From Candidatus Hydrogenedentota bacterium (GTDB lineage: Bacteria; Hydrogenedentota; Hydrogenedentia; Hydrogenedentales; SLHB01), in assembly GCA_007136375.1 (NCBI GenBank), contig SLHB01000160.1, positions 1 through 12,468 of the forward strand: 12,468 nt of DNA. The letters are read 5' to 3'. Both the position numbers and the translations under genes were made by a program. Every line of letters starts with the position of its first letter. Position 1 is the first letter of the stretch. The notes beneath the pieces were generated by a model, which was given only the letters and a program-made list of their open reading frames with translations, was not told the DNA's origin and searched no databases. Of the stretch, positions 1-6,743 are shown piece by piece.

Positions 1-248
1 ATCTCCGGTAGCGCGGGAGCCGTGGGTTGCTCCGGCAACGCAGGTTCTTCTGGCATCGGCGGAGGCGGTTGCGGCGGAGCGGGTTCGTCGCCAGGCGGTG
101 GTGGAGGCGGTTGCGGCGGCGCCTCATCCGCAGGCGGGGGAGGCGGAACTTCCTGGCCCGCTGCTTGATTCATTCCAGCGAATGCCCCGCCCAGGCCGAC
201 TGCCGCGGCCAGGGGGAGCGACCAGATCCATCTGCTTGTGGTCCTCAT
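1..248 (-). CDS. Secreted proline-rich protein, N-terminal part (runs off window)
   Basis: The minus strand reads ATG at 248-246 and stays open to the window edge, giving 82 codons without a stop. Residues 1-31 look like a signal peptide: basic start MRTTSR, a hydrophobic stretch (about 8-25), then an AAG-Q site near residue 31. From residue 34 the chain is dominated by proline, with PPPP and PPPPP runs spaced by Asp/Glu, such as ADEAPPQ, GDEPAPPQ and MPEEPALPEQ. A good Shine-Dalgarno, AAGGAG, lies 8 bases before the ATG and fixes the start. The mature part is probably disordered and extracytoplasmic, perhaps a linker ahead of a folded domain beyond the edge. No function can be assigned. The gene is divergent from fabH, with a long gap between. 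Confidence 0.75.
   Translation of the reverse strand, partial: MRTTSRWIWSLPLAAAVGLGGAFAGMNQAAGQEVPPPPPADEAPPQPPPPPPGDEPAPPQPPPPMPEEPALPEQPTAPALPE
61..119. repeat. Internal 17-bp direct repeat, period 42
   Basis: The bases 61-77 recur exactly at 103-119 (GGAGGCGGTTGCGGCGG), 42 bases or 14 codons apart. On the minus strand each copy encodes part of the PPQPPPP motif of the proline-rich protein. Periodic proline repeats of this kind arise by slippage or unequal recombination, so copy number may vary between strains. Confidence 0.7.
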
Positions 249-373
249 GGTCTCTTCTCCTTGGTGGTTTGAGCCGCCCGAAACATACGCCTTGGGGGCG
301 CTGGCGTTCCGTGGCGGGCTCGGCGAACATTGTGGGGGGATATACGAATCGGAACCCAACTTGGTTGACGGGG

Positions 374-401
374 ATTTTATGATCAGCCAGATATTTCTTA
401 A
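374..401 (-). promoter_or_regulatory. Candidate sigma-70-type promoter for the proline-rich gene
   Basis: On the minus strand TTAAGA (401-396, 4 of 6 to the -35 consensus) is followed after 16 bases by TAAAAT (379-374, 5 of 6 to the -10). The block lies in the most AT-rich stretch of the gap (about 360-480), in otherwise GC-rich DNA. Initiation near 367 would leave a leader of about 120 bases before the ATG at 248. Confidence 0.35.
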
Positions 402-536
402 CCGAAAGGCTATGACTTGGTTTATGATTAACGGCTGTAAGATCCTGCTCTCTTATTTGTGATATATTCAAAAATAAAGCCCAAGCACTCGCAAAACAAT
501 ACTCATTTCAAGAGCAGCTCATCCAAACGTCAGGCC

Positions 537-616
537 AGGATGGCGGACCCAAATTGGCGGCCAGCCATGGGCGAAGCACGGACTGGCAAAAGATGGAGCG
601 GCCCCAATTGGCGCGG
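537..616. repeat. Imperfect direct repeat, two copies
   Basis: Two copies of a GATGG-GCGG-CCCAA-TTGGCG pattern occur at about 537-559 and 591-613, some 54 bases apart, differing by single-base insertions and a substitution. Each copy has a CAATTGG or CAAATTGG core that is itself nearly palindromic. Only two copies are visible in the window, so whether this is a dispersed genomic repeat cannot be judged here. Confidence 0.45.
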
Positions 617-640
617 GCCCGCCGTTATAGCCGCCATTGG
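604..640. repeat. Inverted repeat / hairpin in the intergenic gap
   Basis: CCAAT-T-GGCG (604-613) pairs with CGCC-ATTGG (632-640): nine base pairs with one bulged T and an 18-base loop that itself contains GGGCCC. There is no T-run after it on either strand, so it does not look like an intrinsic terminator. It may be a protein-binding inverted repeat or a folded element in a leader RNA. Confidence 0.45.
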
Positions 641-923
641 AATCTAGCGCCGGTCTTGTGCTAGGCTTTACCCTTGTAGATTGCAACTTGGCTTCGCGAC
701 GGGCGCGGCAACAGCGCGGCGGTTTCCGGAGGGGCGCGAAAGGCTTGTCCGGCCCGCCCCAGCGGCGTCCGTGCGCTGCTTTTCACCCGCTGCGGACAGA
801 GTGAGGCCGTGTTGCAACGCCGCGGCGCCTCGCGGCCAGCCTTACCGCGCCGTCAGGCGGCCTTGTTTCCATAGAGGGACCCAACCGGCGCGGCCTCCCG
901 CAACCCCGTCCCTGGCCGCCGAA

Positions 924-969
924 GCGCCGGGAGCGCGGGCAACCCATGCGGCCCAGGCGCCTTTTCTTT
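924..969 (+). terminator. Terminator-like stem-loop with T-runs, no obvious gene before it
   Basis: GCGCC-GGG (924-931) pairs with CCC-A-GGCGC (952-960): eight base pairs with one bulged A. The loop holds a smaller GGG-CAA-CCC hairpin. It is followed by CTTTTCTTT (961-969). That is the layout of a plus-strand Rho-independent terminator, with an imperfect T-tract. No plus-strand gene lies between 1 and 924, so it would end an unrecognised short transcript, or act in the leader of fabH. Confidence 0.35.
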
Positions 970-1039
970 ATCTTGGGGGACCCGGCGCGCCATGCCGGCG
1001 TCAGCTTTGCATACCCGCCTCGGGTTGGAGAACGATTGG

Positions 1040-2023
1040 ATGATTCGAGCACGCATCGTGGGGACGGGCCAATATTTGCCCGAACGGATTCTTACGAACC
1101 ACGACCTTGAACAGATGATGGACACGTCCGACGAATGGATTCAGCAACGGACGGGAATCCGTCAGCGCCATGTGGCCGAGCCGGGCCAGGGTTCGTCGGA
1201 CTTGGGCGCGCCCGCGGCGGCGGAAGCGCTGGAACACGCGGGGGTGGATCCGGCGGAAGTGGATCTAGTTATCTGCTGCACCACGACTCCTGACTACCTC
1301 TTCCCCGCGACGGCGTGCCTCATCCAAGAGCGTATTGGCGCGAGGAACGCCGGGGCCTACGATGTCAGCGCCGCGTGCTCCGGCTTCGTCTATGGCCTCG
1401 CCACCGCGGACGCCTTCATCCGCTCCGGCGTCCACAAGACCGTGGTGGTGGTGGGGGCGGAAGTCCTCTCGAACCGGCTCAACTGGAAGCGGCGGGACAC
1501 GGCGGTGCTCTTTGGCGACGGCGCCGGCGCCGTGGTGGTGCGGGGCGAGGAAGGCGAACAGGGCGTGCGTAACGTCCATCTTGGCTCCGACGGCGGCGCG
1601 GCGGACATCCTCGTCATGCCCACGGGCGGCTCCGTCCAACCTTATGAACAGCATCCGCTGGAAAGCGAAGAGCGCGTCGCCATCGACATGCGCGGAAAGG
1701 AGTTGTTCCGCAAGGCCGTCATGGCCTTCGCCGTGGCCACGGAAAAGGCTCTCGCCGCCGGCGAGTTGACCATCGGCGACGTGGACTTGTTCATTCCGCA
1801 TCAGGCCAACACCCGCATCATCTACACGGCCGCCGACCGCCTCGGCCTGGACCACGACAAGGTGTACGTGAACATCGCGCGCGTGGGCAACACGACGGCC
1901 GCCTCCATCCCTTTGGCCCTCGACGACGCTCGGAAGGAAGGCCGCTTGACGCCCGGCGCCAACGTCCTCCTCGCGGCGTTCGGAGCGGGCCTCACCTGGG
2001 CCTCCGCCCTTATACGCTGGTAG
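1040..2023 (+). CDS. fabH: Beta-ketoacyl-ACP synthase III (FabH)
   Basis: This enzyme condenses acetyl- or short acyl-CoA with malonyl-ACP to start each round of type II fatty-acid synthesis in the cytoplasm. The 327 residues match the usual family length. The triad is complete: Cys113 in DVSAACSGF, His254 in FIPHQANTR and Asn284 in VGNTTAAS. The GDGAGAVV stretch (159-166) and the start IVGTGQYLPE are also typical. The ATG at 1040 is chosen over an in-frame ATG at 992 because homologues begin at this motif and GGAG lies 9 bases before it. It stands alone, without plsX, fabD or acpP beside it. The primer acyl-CoA preference cannot be read from sequence alone. Confidence 0.96.
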   Translation: MIRARIVGTGQYLPERILTNHDLEQMMDTSDEWIQQRTGIRQRHVAEPGQGSSDLGAPAAAEALEHAGVDPAEVDLVICCTTTPDYLFPATACLIQERIGARNAGAYDVSAACSGFVYGLATADAFIRSGVHKTVVVVGAEVLSNRLNWKRRDTAVLFGDGAGAVVVRGEEGEQGVRNVHLGSDGGAADILVMPTGGSVQPYEQHPLESEERVAIDMRGKELFRKAVMAFAVATEKALAAGELTIGDVDLFIPHQANTRIIYTAADRLGLDHDKVYVNIARVGNTTAASIPLALDDARKEGRLTPGANVLLAAFGAGLTWASALIRW

Positions 2024-2061
2024 TAAGCGCGCCAGGCCCGGAAACCGCGGACCGGGAGGCC

Positions 2062-2451
2062 TCAGGGCCGCAGCATGGGCTCGCCCCGCTTGCAAAGCTG
2101 GATGGGCAAGCCCCAGGGGTCCCGCAGCATGACCAAGTGGCTGCCGTCGCCGTGACGCTCCTCCTTGACCAACGCGGCCCCGCCAGCCACGAGCCGCTCC
2201 TTGTCCGCCTCGGGATCCGCGGAAACGAAGGCCAGATGAAGCTGCAAAGGGTCCATCGCGTTGTATTCGGGCGTGGCGTCTGGCGGGTTATGGTATATCT
2301 CGAGCATGACCGCGCCAGCGCTGTCGGCCAGGAAATGGGTGTACGGCGCTTCCCGCATTTCCCGGGCCACGGTGAAGTCCAGATGCTGGCGGTACCATTC
2401 GGCCATGGCCCGGGGATCCTTCACATTAAGGGCCACGTGCTCCATCTTCAT
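2062..2451 (-). CDS. VOC (glyoxalase/bleomycin-resistance fold) family protein
   Basis: A 129-residue protein with the two-module beta-alpha-beta-beta-beta layout of the vicinal-oxygen-chelate superfamily, starting MKMEHVALNVKDP and ending in the typical LRDPWGLPIQL strand. By position the metal ligands would be His5, Glu51 (MLEIYHN), His72 (LQLHLAF) and Gln118 where glyoxalase I has Glu. The first three suit a metal site, while Gln118 weakens a call of true glyoxalase I. The substrate is unknown; lactoylglutathione-like, dioxygenase-type or antibiotic-binding roles are all possible. AAAGGAG lies 10 bases before the ATG. It converges on fabH with a 38-base gap and diverges from the HAAS/PspC-like gene. 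Confidence 0.88.
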   Translation of the reverse strand: MKMEHVALNVKDPRAMAEWYRQHLDFTVAREMREAPYTHFLADSAGAVMLEIYHNPPDATPEYNAMDPLQLHLAFVSADPEADKERLVAGGAALVKEERHGDGSHLVMLRDPWGLPIQLCKRGEPMLRP

Positions 2452-2525
2452 GCGCGCTCTACTCCTTTCCGCTGTTCTGGATCGTCCGGCTTCGCTCCGC
2501 GCCCGAAGAGGGAAGCGTGGCGGGT

Positions 2526-2555
2526 ATTAGAGCACGTAAGGGATGCTCGGGGAAA
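2526..2555 (-). promoter_or_regulatory. Candidate promoter for the VOC-family gene
   Basis: On the minus strand TCTAAT (2531-2526, 5 of 6 to the -10 consensus) follows a weak TTTCCC -35-like box (2555-2550) at 18 bases. A short inverted repeat, GGGAA-AGCC-TTCCC at 2550-2563, overlaps the -35 box and could be an operator. The predicted leader is about 70 bases. Confidence 0.3.
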
Positions 2556-2593
2556 GCCTTCCCACAGCGTATCGCGGCGCTGGTTCCCCGTGT

Positions 2594-2621
2594 TTCACAC
2601 GCCGTTCCGATTCGGTATACT
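2594..2621 (+). promoter_or_regulatory. Sigma-70-type promoter for the HAAS/PspC-like gene
   Basis: TTCACA (2594-2599) and TATACT (2616-2621) each match consensus at 5 of 6 positions with a 16-base spacer. Initiation near 2628 leaves a short leader of about 27 bases before the ATG at 2655. This is the best promoter match I see in the window. Confidence 0.6.
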
Positions 2622-2654
2622 TGGCCTCCAAAACCAATGCTTCAAAAGGGGGCA

Positions 2655-3662
2655 ATGAAACTCACGCCAACACAACAAGAGCGGATCCGGGACTATTTGC
2701 GCGCGGCTCACACGCAAATGGCGGATTTGCCCGATGAAGAGCAGCGGAAGGCCTTGGCGGAATTGAAGGCCCAGCTCCGCGAGGAACTCCAGCACTATGG
2801 CGACGCGCCGCCGGAGGACCACGAGCTGGAGACCATCCTCATGAACTGCCGGCCTTCGGCCGCGTCCGCGCGCTCCCGTGTCCGCGAGGTTCAGGCGCGG
2901 CGGGACGTGGCGGAGCCCCGCCGGAAGGTCCACAGGGAGACTGAGGCGGCGCTGGAAGAAGCCGAAGTCTCCTCCGGGGAGGACGCCGAGGACGAGCTGG
3001 AAACGCGTCCCGAACCGCCCCGGGATGGGCGTGCGTGGCTGGGCGTGTGCGCCGTGGGCGCTTATCTGCTGCAACTCGACCCCTGGGTGGTCCGGGTGGT
3101 CACGGTCATTCTGTGCGCCGCCTTCACGGCCATCGCCATGGCCCTGGCCGGCATGGGCGTGGCTTCCTTTACCCTTTGGGCGTATCTCGCGGCGTACGGC
3201 GCGCTCCAGTGGCGGCTCCACGAGGGCGGTCTACGGATTCCCGGCAAGGAGCCGGACCCGCTGGAGCTGGGCCCACCCGCGAAGGCCGCCGCCGGCATCC
3301 TGGTCGTCGGGTTCGCGTTCTATCTTGGCGCGCGCTTTGTTGCGTGGGGCATGTTCTTGGCCGCGGGCGTCGTGGCGGGCCAAGCCGTGGAGCCGGATCC
3401 CGCATGGGGCTGGCTCGCGGCGCGGGGTTTCGCGCTGTTCCTGATGTTCACGGGCGCGGCGGCCGCCTTCGCGCTGCTGAGCGCCATGCCGGTGTCCGCG
3501 GGATGGGATGGCACGCTAAACAAGCTGGCGAAGGCCCTGTTGGCCTTGTACGGCGTCGTCATCAGTTTCGGGCTGGCGTCACTGTTTGTGGGGCTGGTGC
3601 TGGAGGCCGCTGGCGAAGTCACGGGCGTGACGCCGGCCGGCGCGGCGCCCGCGCCATTCTAA
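2655..3662 (+). CDS. Membrane protein with HAAS-like N-terminus and PspC-like domain
   Basis: A 335-residue protein in three parts. Residues 1-60 form a charged helical region (QQERIRDYLRAAHTQMADLP onward) resembling the HAAS/DUF1700 domain of envelope-stress and signalling proteins. Residues 61-125 are an acidic, probably coiled or disordered linker. Residues 126-187 resemble PspC: a WLGVCAVGAYLLQLDPWVVRVV start, then a hydrophobic hairpin. Three or four more membrane segments follow, near 211-245, 257-278 and 292-318. PspC proteins act in phage-shock membrane-stress responses, usually with PspA or a sensor; none is visible here. The ATG at 2655 is chosen over an upstream in-frame ATG at 2517 because a promoter lies at 2594-2621 and AAAAGG stands 5 bases before it. 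The domain calls are by eye; the exact role is unknown. Confidence 0.72.
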   Translation: MKLTPTQQERIRDYLRAAHTQMADLPDEEQRKALAELKAQLREELQHYGDAPPEDHELETILMNCRPSAASARSRVREVQARRDVAEPRRKVHRETEAALEEAEVSSGEDAEDELETRPEPPRDGRAWLGVCAVGAYLLQLDPWVVRVVTVILCAAFTAIAMALAGMGVASFTLWAYLAAYGALQWRLHEGGLRIPGKEPDPLELGPPAKAAAGILVVGFAFYLGARFVAWGMFLAAGVVAGQAVEPDPAWGWLAARGFALFLMFTGAAAAFALLSAMPVSAGWDGTLNKLAKALLALYGVVISFGLASLFVGLVLEAAGEVTGVTPAGAAPAPF

Positions 3663-3788
3663 ACCCAGCGGGCCGCTCCAAAGCGCTCCATGGCGAAGCC
3701 CAGGGCCGCGCCAAACGGGAGCCATCGCCGTCAGCCTTCTCCGACGCGCCACCAATGAGCCACACCTGAAAGAGAGAATCGCGACACC

Positions 3789-4715
3789 ATGATCACCACA
3801 CGGTACATACTGGCCTTCACGGGTCAAGTGCTGCTGTTCATCCTGCTGAGCCTCTTGCTATGGCGCGTTTCGCCAGGCGGTTTTCCCCTGGGGAAACTCG
3901 CCGTGTTGGCCGTGCTTCTGGGCGTCGCGGCCCGGGGCGCATGGGTGGCGCTTCAGTTCTCCTTGTCCCACTTTCTGCGCTCGCCCCGCCGGGAGGATAC
4001 GCGGCTTGGATGCATCGGGTCGCTGTATATGGTGTTCACCGAGGTGCTACTCACCACCCTCATGATCTGTCTCTTCATCCCCCTGGCCAACTACCTCGTC
4101 GCCCGCCGCCGCGCCTTCATCATCACCTCCCAGGAACGGCCCGTGCTGCTCATCCACGGGTACGCGACGAATTGCGGCATCTGGACCCCCATGATGCGCT
4201 ACCTCATCCGGCGGGGCGTCACCAGCGTGTTCACCATGAACCTTGAGCCCCGCTTCGGCGACATCGACGAATACGCCCAGCAAGTGGCGGCCCAAGTCAC
4301 GCGGATCCGGAACACCACCCGCGCCTCGAAGGTTGTGCTCGTCGCCCATAGCATGGGCGGGCTCGTGGCGCGGGCCTACATCGAGCGCTTCGGCGGCGCG
4401 GCCCGCGTCGCGAAGCTGGTGACCATTGGCACGCCCCACCACGGCACGGCGATGGCCCGCATCGCGCCGGGCGTAAACGGAACGCAGATGCGCCGCGGCA
4501 ACGCCTGGCTGGACGCCCTGAACCGGGACGAAAACTACGGCGACTCCGTCCCCTACGTCTCCATCTACAGCACCCACGATAACGTGGTGTTCCCCCAGAA
4601 TTCGGCGGAGTTTGGCAAGGCGCGCAACGTGGAGATCGTCGGCCGGGGACATTTCACCCTCATATTCTCGAAGGAAGTGGGGCGTCTCGTTTACCGCGAA
4701 ATCGTCTCGGCGTGA
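3789..4715 (+). CDS. Membrane-anchored alpha/beta hydrolase (lipase/esterase-like)
   Basis: A 308-residue protein. Three hydrophobic segments (about 6-26, 34-56, 79-105) precede a compact alpha/beta-hydrolase domain from residue 117. Family marks are clear: oxyanion-hole LLIHGY (120-125), nucleophile elbow AHSMGG with Ser188, GTPHHGT (214-220), acid Asp264 in YSTHDNVV and His288 in GRGHFTL, so the triad appears complete. GTPHHG and AHSMGG are typical of triacylglycerol-lipase and PGAP1-like enzymes acting on lipid esters or acylated substrates. The catalytic domain would sit next to the membrane; its side is not determined. It follows the PspC-like gene by 126 bases, with only a weak purine-rich ribosome site (GAAAGAGAG) and no clear promoter, so co-transcription is likely. 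The substrate is unknown. Confidence 0.88.
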   Translation: MITTRYILAFTGQVLLFILLSLLLWRVSPGGFPLGKLAVLAVLLGVAARGAWVALQFSLSHFLRSPRREDTRLGCIGSLYMVFTEVLLTTLMICLFIPLANYLVARRRAFIITSQERPVLLIHGYATNCGIWTPMMRYLIRRGVTSVFTMNLEPRFGDIDEYAQQVAAQVTRIRNTTRASKVVLVAHSMGGLVARAYIERFGGAARVAKLVTIGTPHHGTAMARIAPGVNGTQMRRGNAWLDALNRDENYGDSVPYVSIYSTHDNVVFPQNSAEFGKARNVEIVGRGHFTLIFSKEVGRLVYREIVSA

Positions 4716-4727
4716 TGGCGCGCTGGA

Positions 4728-4748
4728 CGCCGGGGCCGCTACTCCCCG
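4728..4748. other. Short inverted repeat between convergent genes
   Basis: CGGGG and CCCCG flank an eight-base loop where the alpha/beta-hydrolase gene and the opposite ceramidase-like gene end. The stem is short and has no T-run, so it is at most a weak bidirectional terminator, overlapping the stop region of the minus-strand gene. Confidence 0.2.
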
Positions 4749-6331
4749 CCGATCACGCCGTGGAGCCGGCCGAGCAGGTCCAGAGAGGCTTCGTGGAGGG
4801 CCGGCGCCGCGTTGGGGCCTGCTGAATTCACCTCGCCGTAGGGAGGCGATGTGCGGCCATAGGCGTGAGGGGGCTCCGTGTCCCACTGGGTCTTCGGGAT
4901 GATGTAGCCGATGGCGTCGTTGGCGAGGCCGATGATGAGGTTCAGTTCGCCGCCCATCCGCTCGCGCAGCGGCGGAACCTCCCTCGGCGGCCCGGGAAAA
5001 TCGCCGCCCTCTGGCGCTTCCACCCCGCCGTCTCCGATCTCCGGGTACAACTCCCCGGGCGTGCTGAGAAGCTCCACGTCGCCAATGCGGATGGCGTTCA
5101 CTTCGGTGCGGGCGTATCCCCAGAACCAGCCGGGATGGAGAACGCCAAGCATGATGGCCCAACGGAAGTGGGTCTCCACGGGCACGAAGACCGTCCGCGC
5201 CGCGAAGGCGACGCCGGGATTGTCGACCCGGACGGCGGCGCCGCCCCGGAGGGCGTTCACCGTCAGGATGGCGAGATTCTCGCCGAGGATCTCCGCCTTC
5301 TCGACGGAGTTCTCCGAAACCGTATACGCGCCGCTACGGTGCGTCACCTCCAGATTCAACGGCGTCATGAGACCGCCGCACATGCCCTGGAAGAACACCG
5401 CGACGCCGCCGAGACCCTCCACGCCATGGGGATCGGCCACGCCGTTCTCCACGCCTTCGCGCCAGTAATGGGGGAAGTCCGAGGTGATGACGGTGTTGTT
5501 GGCGTCCAGGGCCTCGGGATGGTTCCCCCAGCTAAACATGGTGGCGATGGTCTCGCCGCTCGTTTCTCCTACGAACTGGACGGCCCCCAGGATCCGGTCA
5601 TAGACGATGGGCTCCCGCGTGTCGCGCACGTGGCCCTCCGGCTCTATCTCCACCCGCGCATGAATCGCGGCGGCGGGCTCCAAATTGCGCACGGCCTCTT
5701 CGATGGCCTCGACGCACATGGCCTGGACGTGCTCGATGTAGGCTTCGTCCAGCCGGTTGAGGATGTAGCGGTAGCTCCACAGGCCCATGGTGTCGGGCGC
5801 GCTGTGGGTGTGCGTGCTCGAAAACAGGACGTGGCCGATCTCCAGCGTTGGATCCAACGTGTTCCGTACGGTGATAAAGCGGTCGTGGAAAATCCCAACG
5901 CTGTCAATGCTCACCAACACCACCGTGACGCCGTTGTTGCGGACCGCTATGGCCCGGACCCAGACGGGATCGTTCACGCCCGTGGCCGCGCGGGCATAGT
6001 TGAACCCGCCCAGCCAGACGGGATCGAAGCGCCCGCTCCCGGTGCGATCTTCGTACGTGTCGCCCCTGGCCGGTTCGTACCGGTTCGTGCCGCTGACATC
6101 CGTCCATGTGTCGTAGGCGTCCAGGTCCGGCGTGATGTCCCGCTTCGCCGCGCCCGCGTGGAATGTTCCCGGCCCTTCCATGGCGTGAGAGGCCATGGCC
6201 GTGTCCAGCCGGTAATCCCGGTAGGGTCCGCGCATGCGCCAGCCGAGGAGGGCGGTTCCCGAAAGGACAAGGAGGAGCAACAGGATGAAGCTGGCGCGGA
6301 GGATGGGATGGCGGCGCAAAAAGCCGATCAT
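4739..6331 (-). CDS. Neutral/alkaline ceramidase-like protein, membrane-anchored
   Basis: A 530-residue protein. A basic start and hydrophobic helix (about 11-31) suggest an anchored protein with the enzyme outside the cytoplasm. Marks of the neutral ceramidase N-terminal domain appear in order: AAKRDITP (61-68), DPVWVRAIAV (121-130), zinc-type HTHSAPD (174-180), WGNHPEAL (268-275), TPGE (424-427) and GLANDAIGYI (468-477). By analogy His174 or His176, His271, Glu427 and Tyr476 would hold the zinc. The segment where ceramidases carry the NxGDxSPN catalytic serine reads GMCGGLMTP (316-324), without that serine, so ceramidase activity should not be assumed. It is the last gene of the minus-strand run, 16 bases after yraN. 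GAAGGA overlaps the yraN stop, 12 bases before the ATG. A paralogous domain lies at 11420-12468. Confidence 0.85.
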   Translation of the reverse strand: MIGFLRRHPILRASFILLLLLVLSGTALLGWRMRGPYRDYRLDTAMASHAMEGPGTFHAGAAKRDITPDLDAYDTWTDVSGTNRYEPARGDTYEDRTGSGRFDPVWLGGFNYARAATGVNDPVWVRAIAVRNNGVTVVLVSIDSVGIFHDRFITVRNTLDPTLEIGHVLFSSTHTHSAPDTMGLWSYRYILNRLDEAYIEHVQAMCVEAIEEAVRNLEPAAAIHARVEIEPEGHVRDTREPIVYDRILGAVQFVGETSGETIATMFSWGNHPEALDANNTVITSDFPHYWREGVENGVADPHGVEGLGGVAVFFQGMCGGLMTPLNLEVTHRSGAYTVSENSVEKAEILGENLAILTVNALRGGAAVRVDNPGVAFAARTVFVPVETHFRWAIMLGVLHPGWFWGYARTEVNAIRIGDVELLSTPGELYPEIGDGGVEAPEGGDFPGPPREVPPLRERMGGELNLIIGLANDAIGYIIPKTQWDTEPPHAYGRTSPPYGEVNSAGPNAAPALHEASLDLLGRLHGVIGGE

Positions 6332-6347
6332 GGGAGCGGGGTTTCCT

Positions 6348-6737
6348 TCAATGGCCCTGGAAGGCGTCCCGGAATAGGACCACGTCGGGCCGGCCTTTCT
6401 CGGGGATGCACACGCTCACGATATCGAAGCGGTAATAGGTTTCGCCGTCGTCATGGCGGCTGATGTAGATCCGCGCGGCCCGGCGGAGGCGGCGTTGCTT
6501 CTCCGGACCGACGTTCGCTTCCGGCGGCACGGGATCGCAGGCGCGCCGCGTCTTCACCTCCACGAATACCACGGTGTCTCCTTCCCGCGCGATGAGATCG
6601 ACTTCGTTCGGGCCGAGGCGGACGTTTCGTTCCAAAATGCGGAACCCGTGCCGCTTGAGATGCTTAGCGGCGAGGCGCTCGCCTTGCTCCCCAAGGGTAG
6701 GGGCAAGCCGCCAGCGCGCCCGGAAGGGCCACAGCAT
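6348..6737 (-). CDS. yraN: YraN family (UPF0102) endonuclease-fold protein
   Basis: A 129-residue protein, the usual size for the family. GEQGERLAAKHLKRHGFRIL (16-35) is the typical family start, and NEVDLIAREGDTVVFVEVKTR holds the restriction-endonuclease-fold core: Asp47, Glu60 and Lys62, with Glu20 before them. FDIV (104-107) is also conserved. The family is thought to act on nucleic acid, perhaps in repair or Holliday-junction processing; its role is not firmly known. It begins 6 bases after the scpA stop and has only a weak ribosome site, so it is probably translated by coupling to scpA. Confidence 0.92.
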   Translation of the reverse strand: MLWPFRARWRLAPTLGEQGERLAAKHLKRHGFRILERNVRLGPNEVDLIAREGDTVVFVEVKTRRACDPVPPEANVGPEKQRRLRRAARIYISRHDDGETYYRFDIVSVCIPEKGRPDVVLFRDAFQGH

Positions 6738-6743
6738 GGTCAG

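Larger units (their letters stand above)
249..1039. other. Long gene-free interval between two divergent genes
   Basis: I see no convincing gene in these 790 bases. The short open frames are compositionally poor (Arg/Ala/Pro-rich shadows in high-GC DNA), lack good ribosome sites, and resemble no family. The interval divides into an AT-rich promoter-like part (about 360-480), an imperfectly repeated part with a hairpin (537-640), and a GC-rich part (680-960) ending in a terminator-like stem. I looked for RNase P, SRP, tmRNA and tRNA signature sequences and found none. No clear promoter for fabH could be recognised. Confidence 0.6.

Noticed and set aside
124..471. Minus-strand open frame of 115 codons over the proline-rich gene start
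   Set aside because: It competes with a frame that has a good signal peptide and a strong AAGGAG site, and its second half is an Arg/Gly/Pro shadow.
992..1039. Upstream in-frame ATG for fabH
   Set aside because: The added 16 residues are absent from the family, and the ATG at 1040 has GGAG at proper spacing.
681..1043. Plus-strand open frame of 120 codons before fabH
   Set aside because: It is Arg/Ala/Pro-rich, overlaps the fabH start region, passes through the terminator-like stem and has no ribosome site.
2024..2061. Hairpin after fabH as an intrinsic terminator
   Set aside because: CCCGG and CCGGG can pair, but only five pairs form and no T-run follows, so I could not support a terminator.
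1265..2095. Minus-strand open frame of 276 codons opposite fabH
   Set aside because: It lies across a FabH with intact triad, and its product is a low-complexity Gly/Ala/Arg/His/Val sequence without a family match.
2517..2654. Upstream in-frame ATG for the HAAS/PspC-like gene
   Set aside because: The added 46 residues resemble nothing and would cross a good promoter at 2594-2621.
4865..6463. Plus-strand open frame of 532 codons opposite the ceramidase-like gene and yraN
   Set aside because: It is antisense to two genes with clear family motifs, its product has no recognisable domain and is His/Gly/Arg/Val-rich as expected for a high-GC shadow frame.
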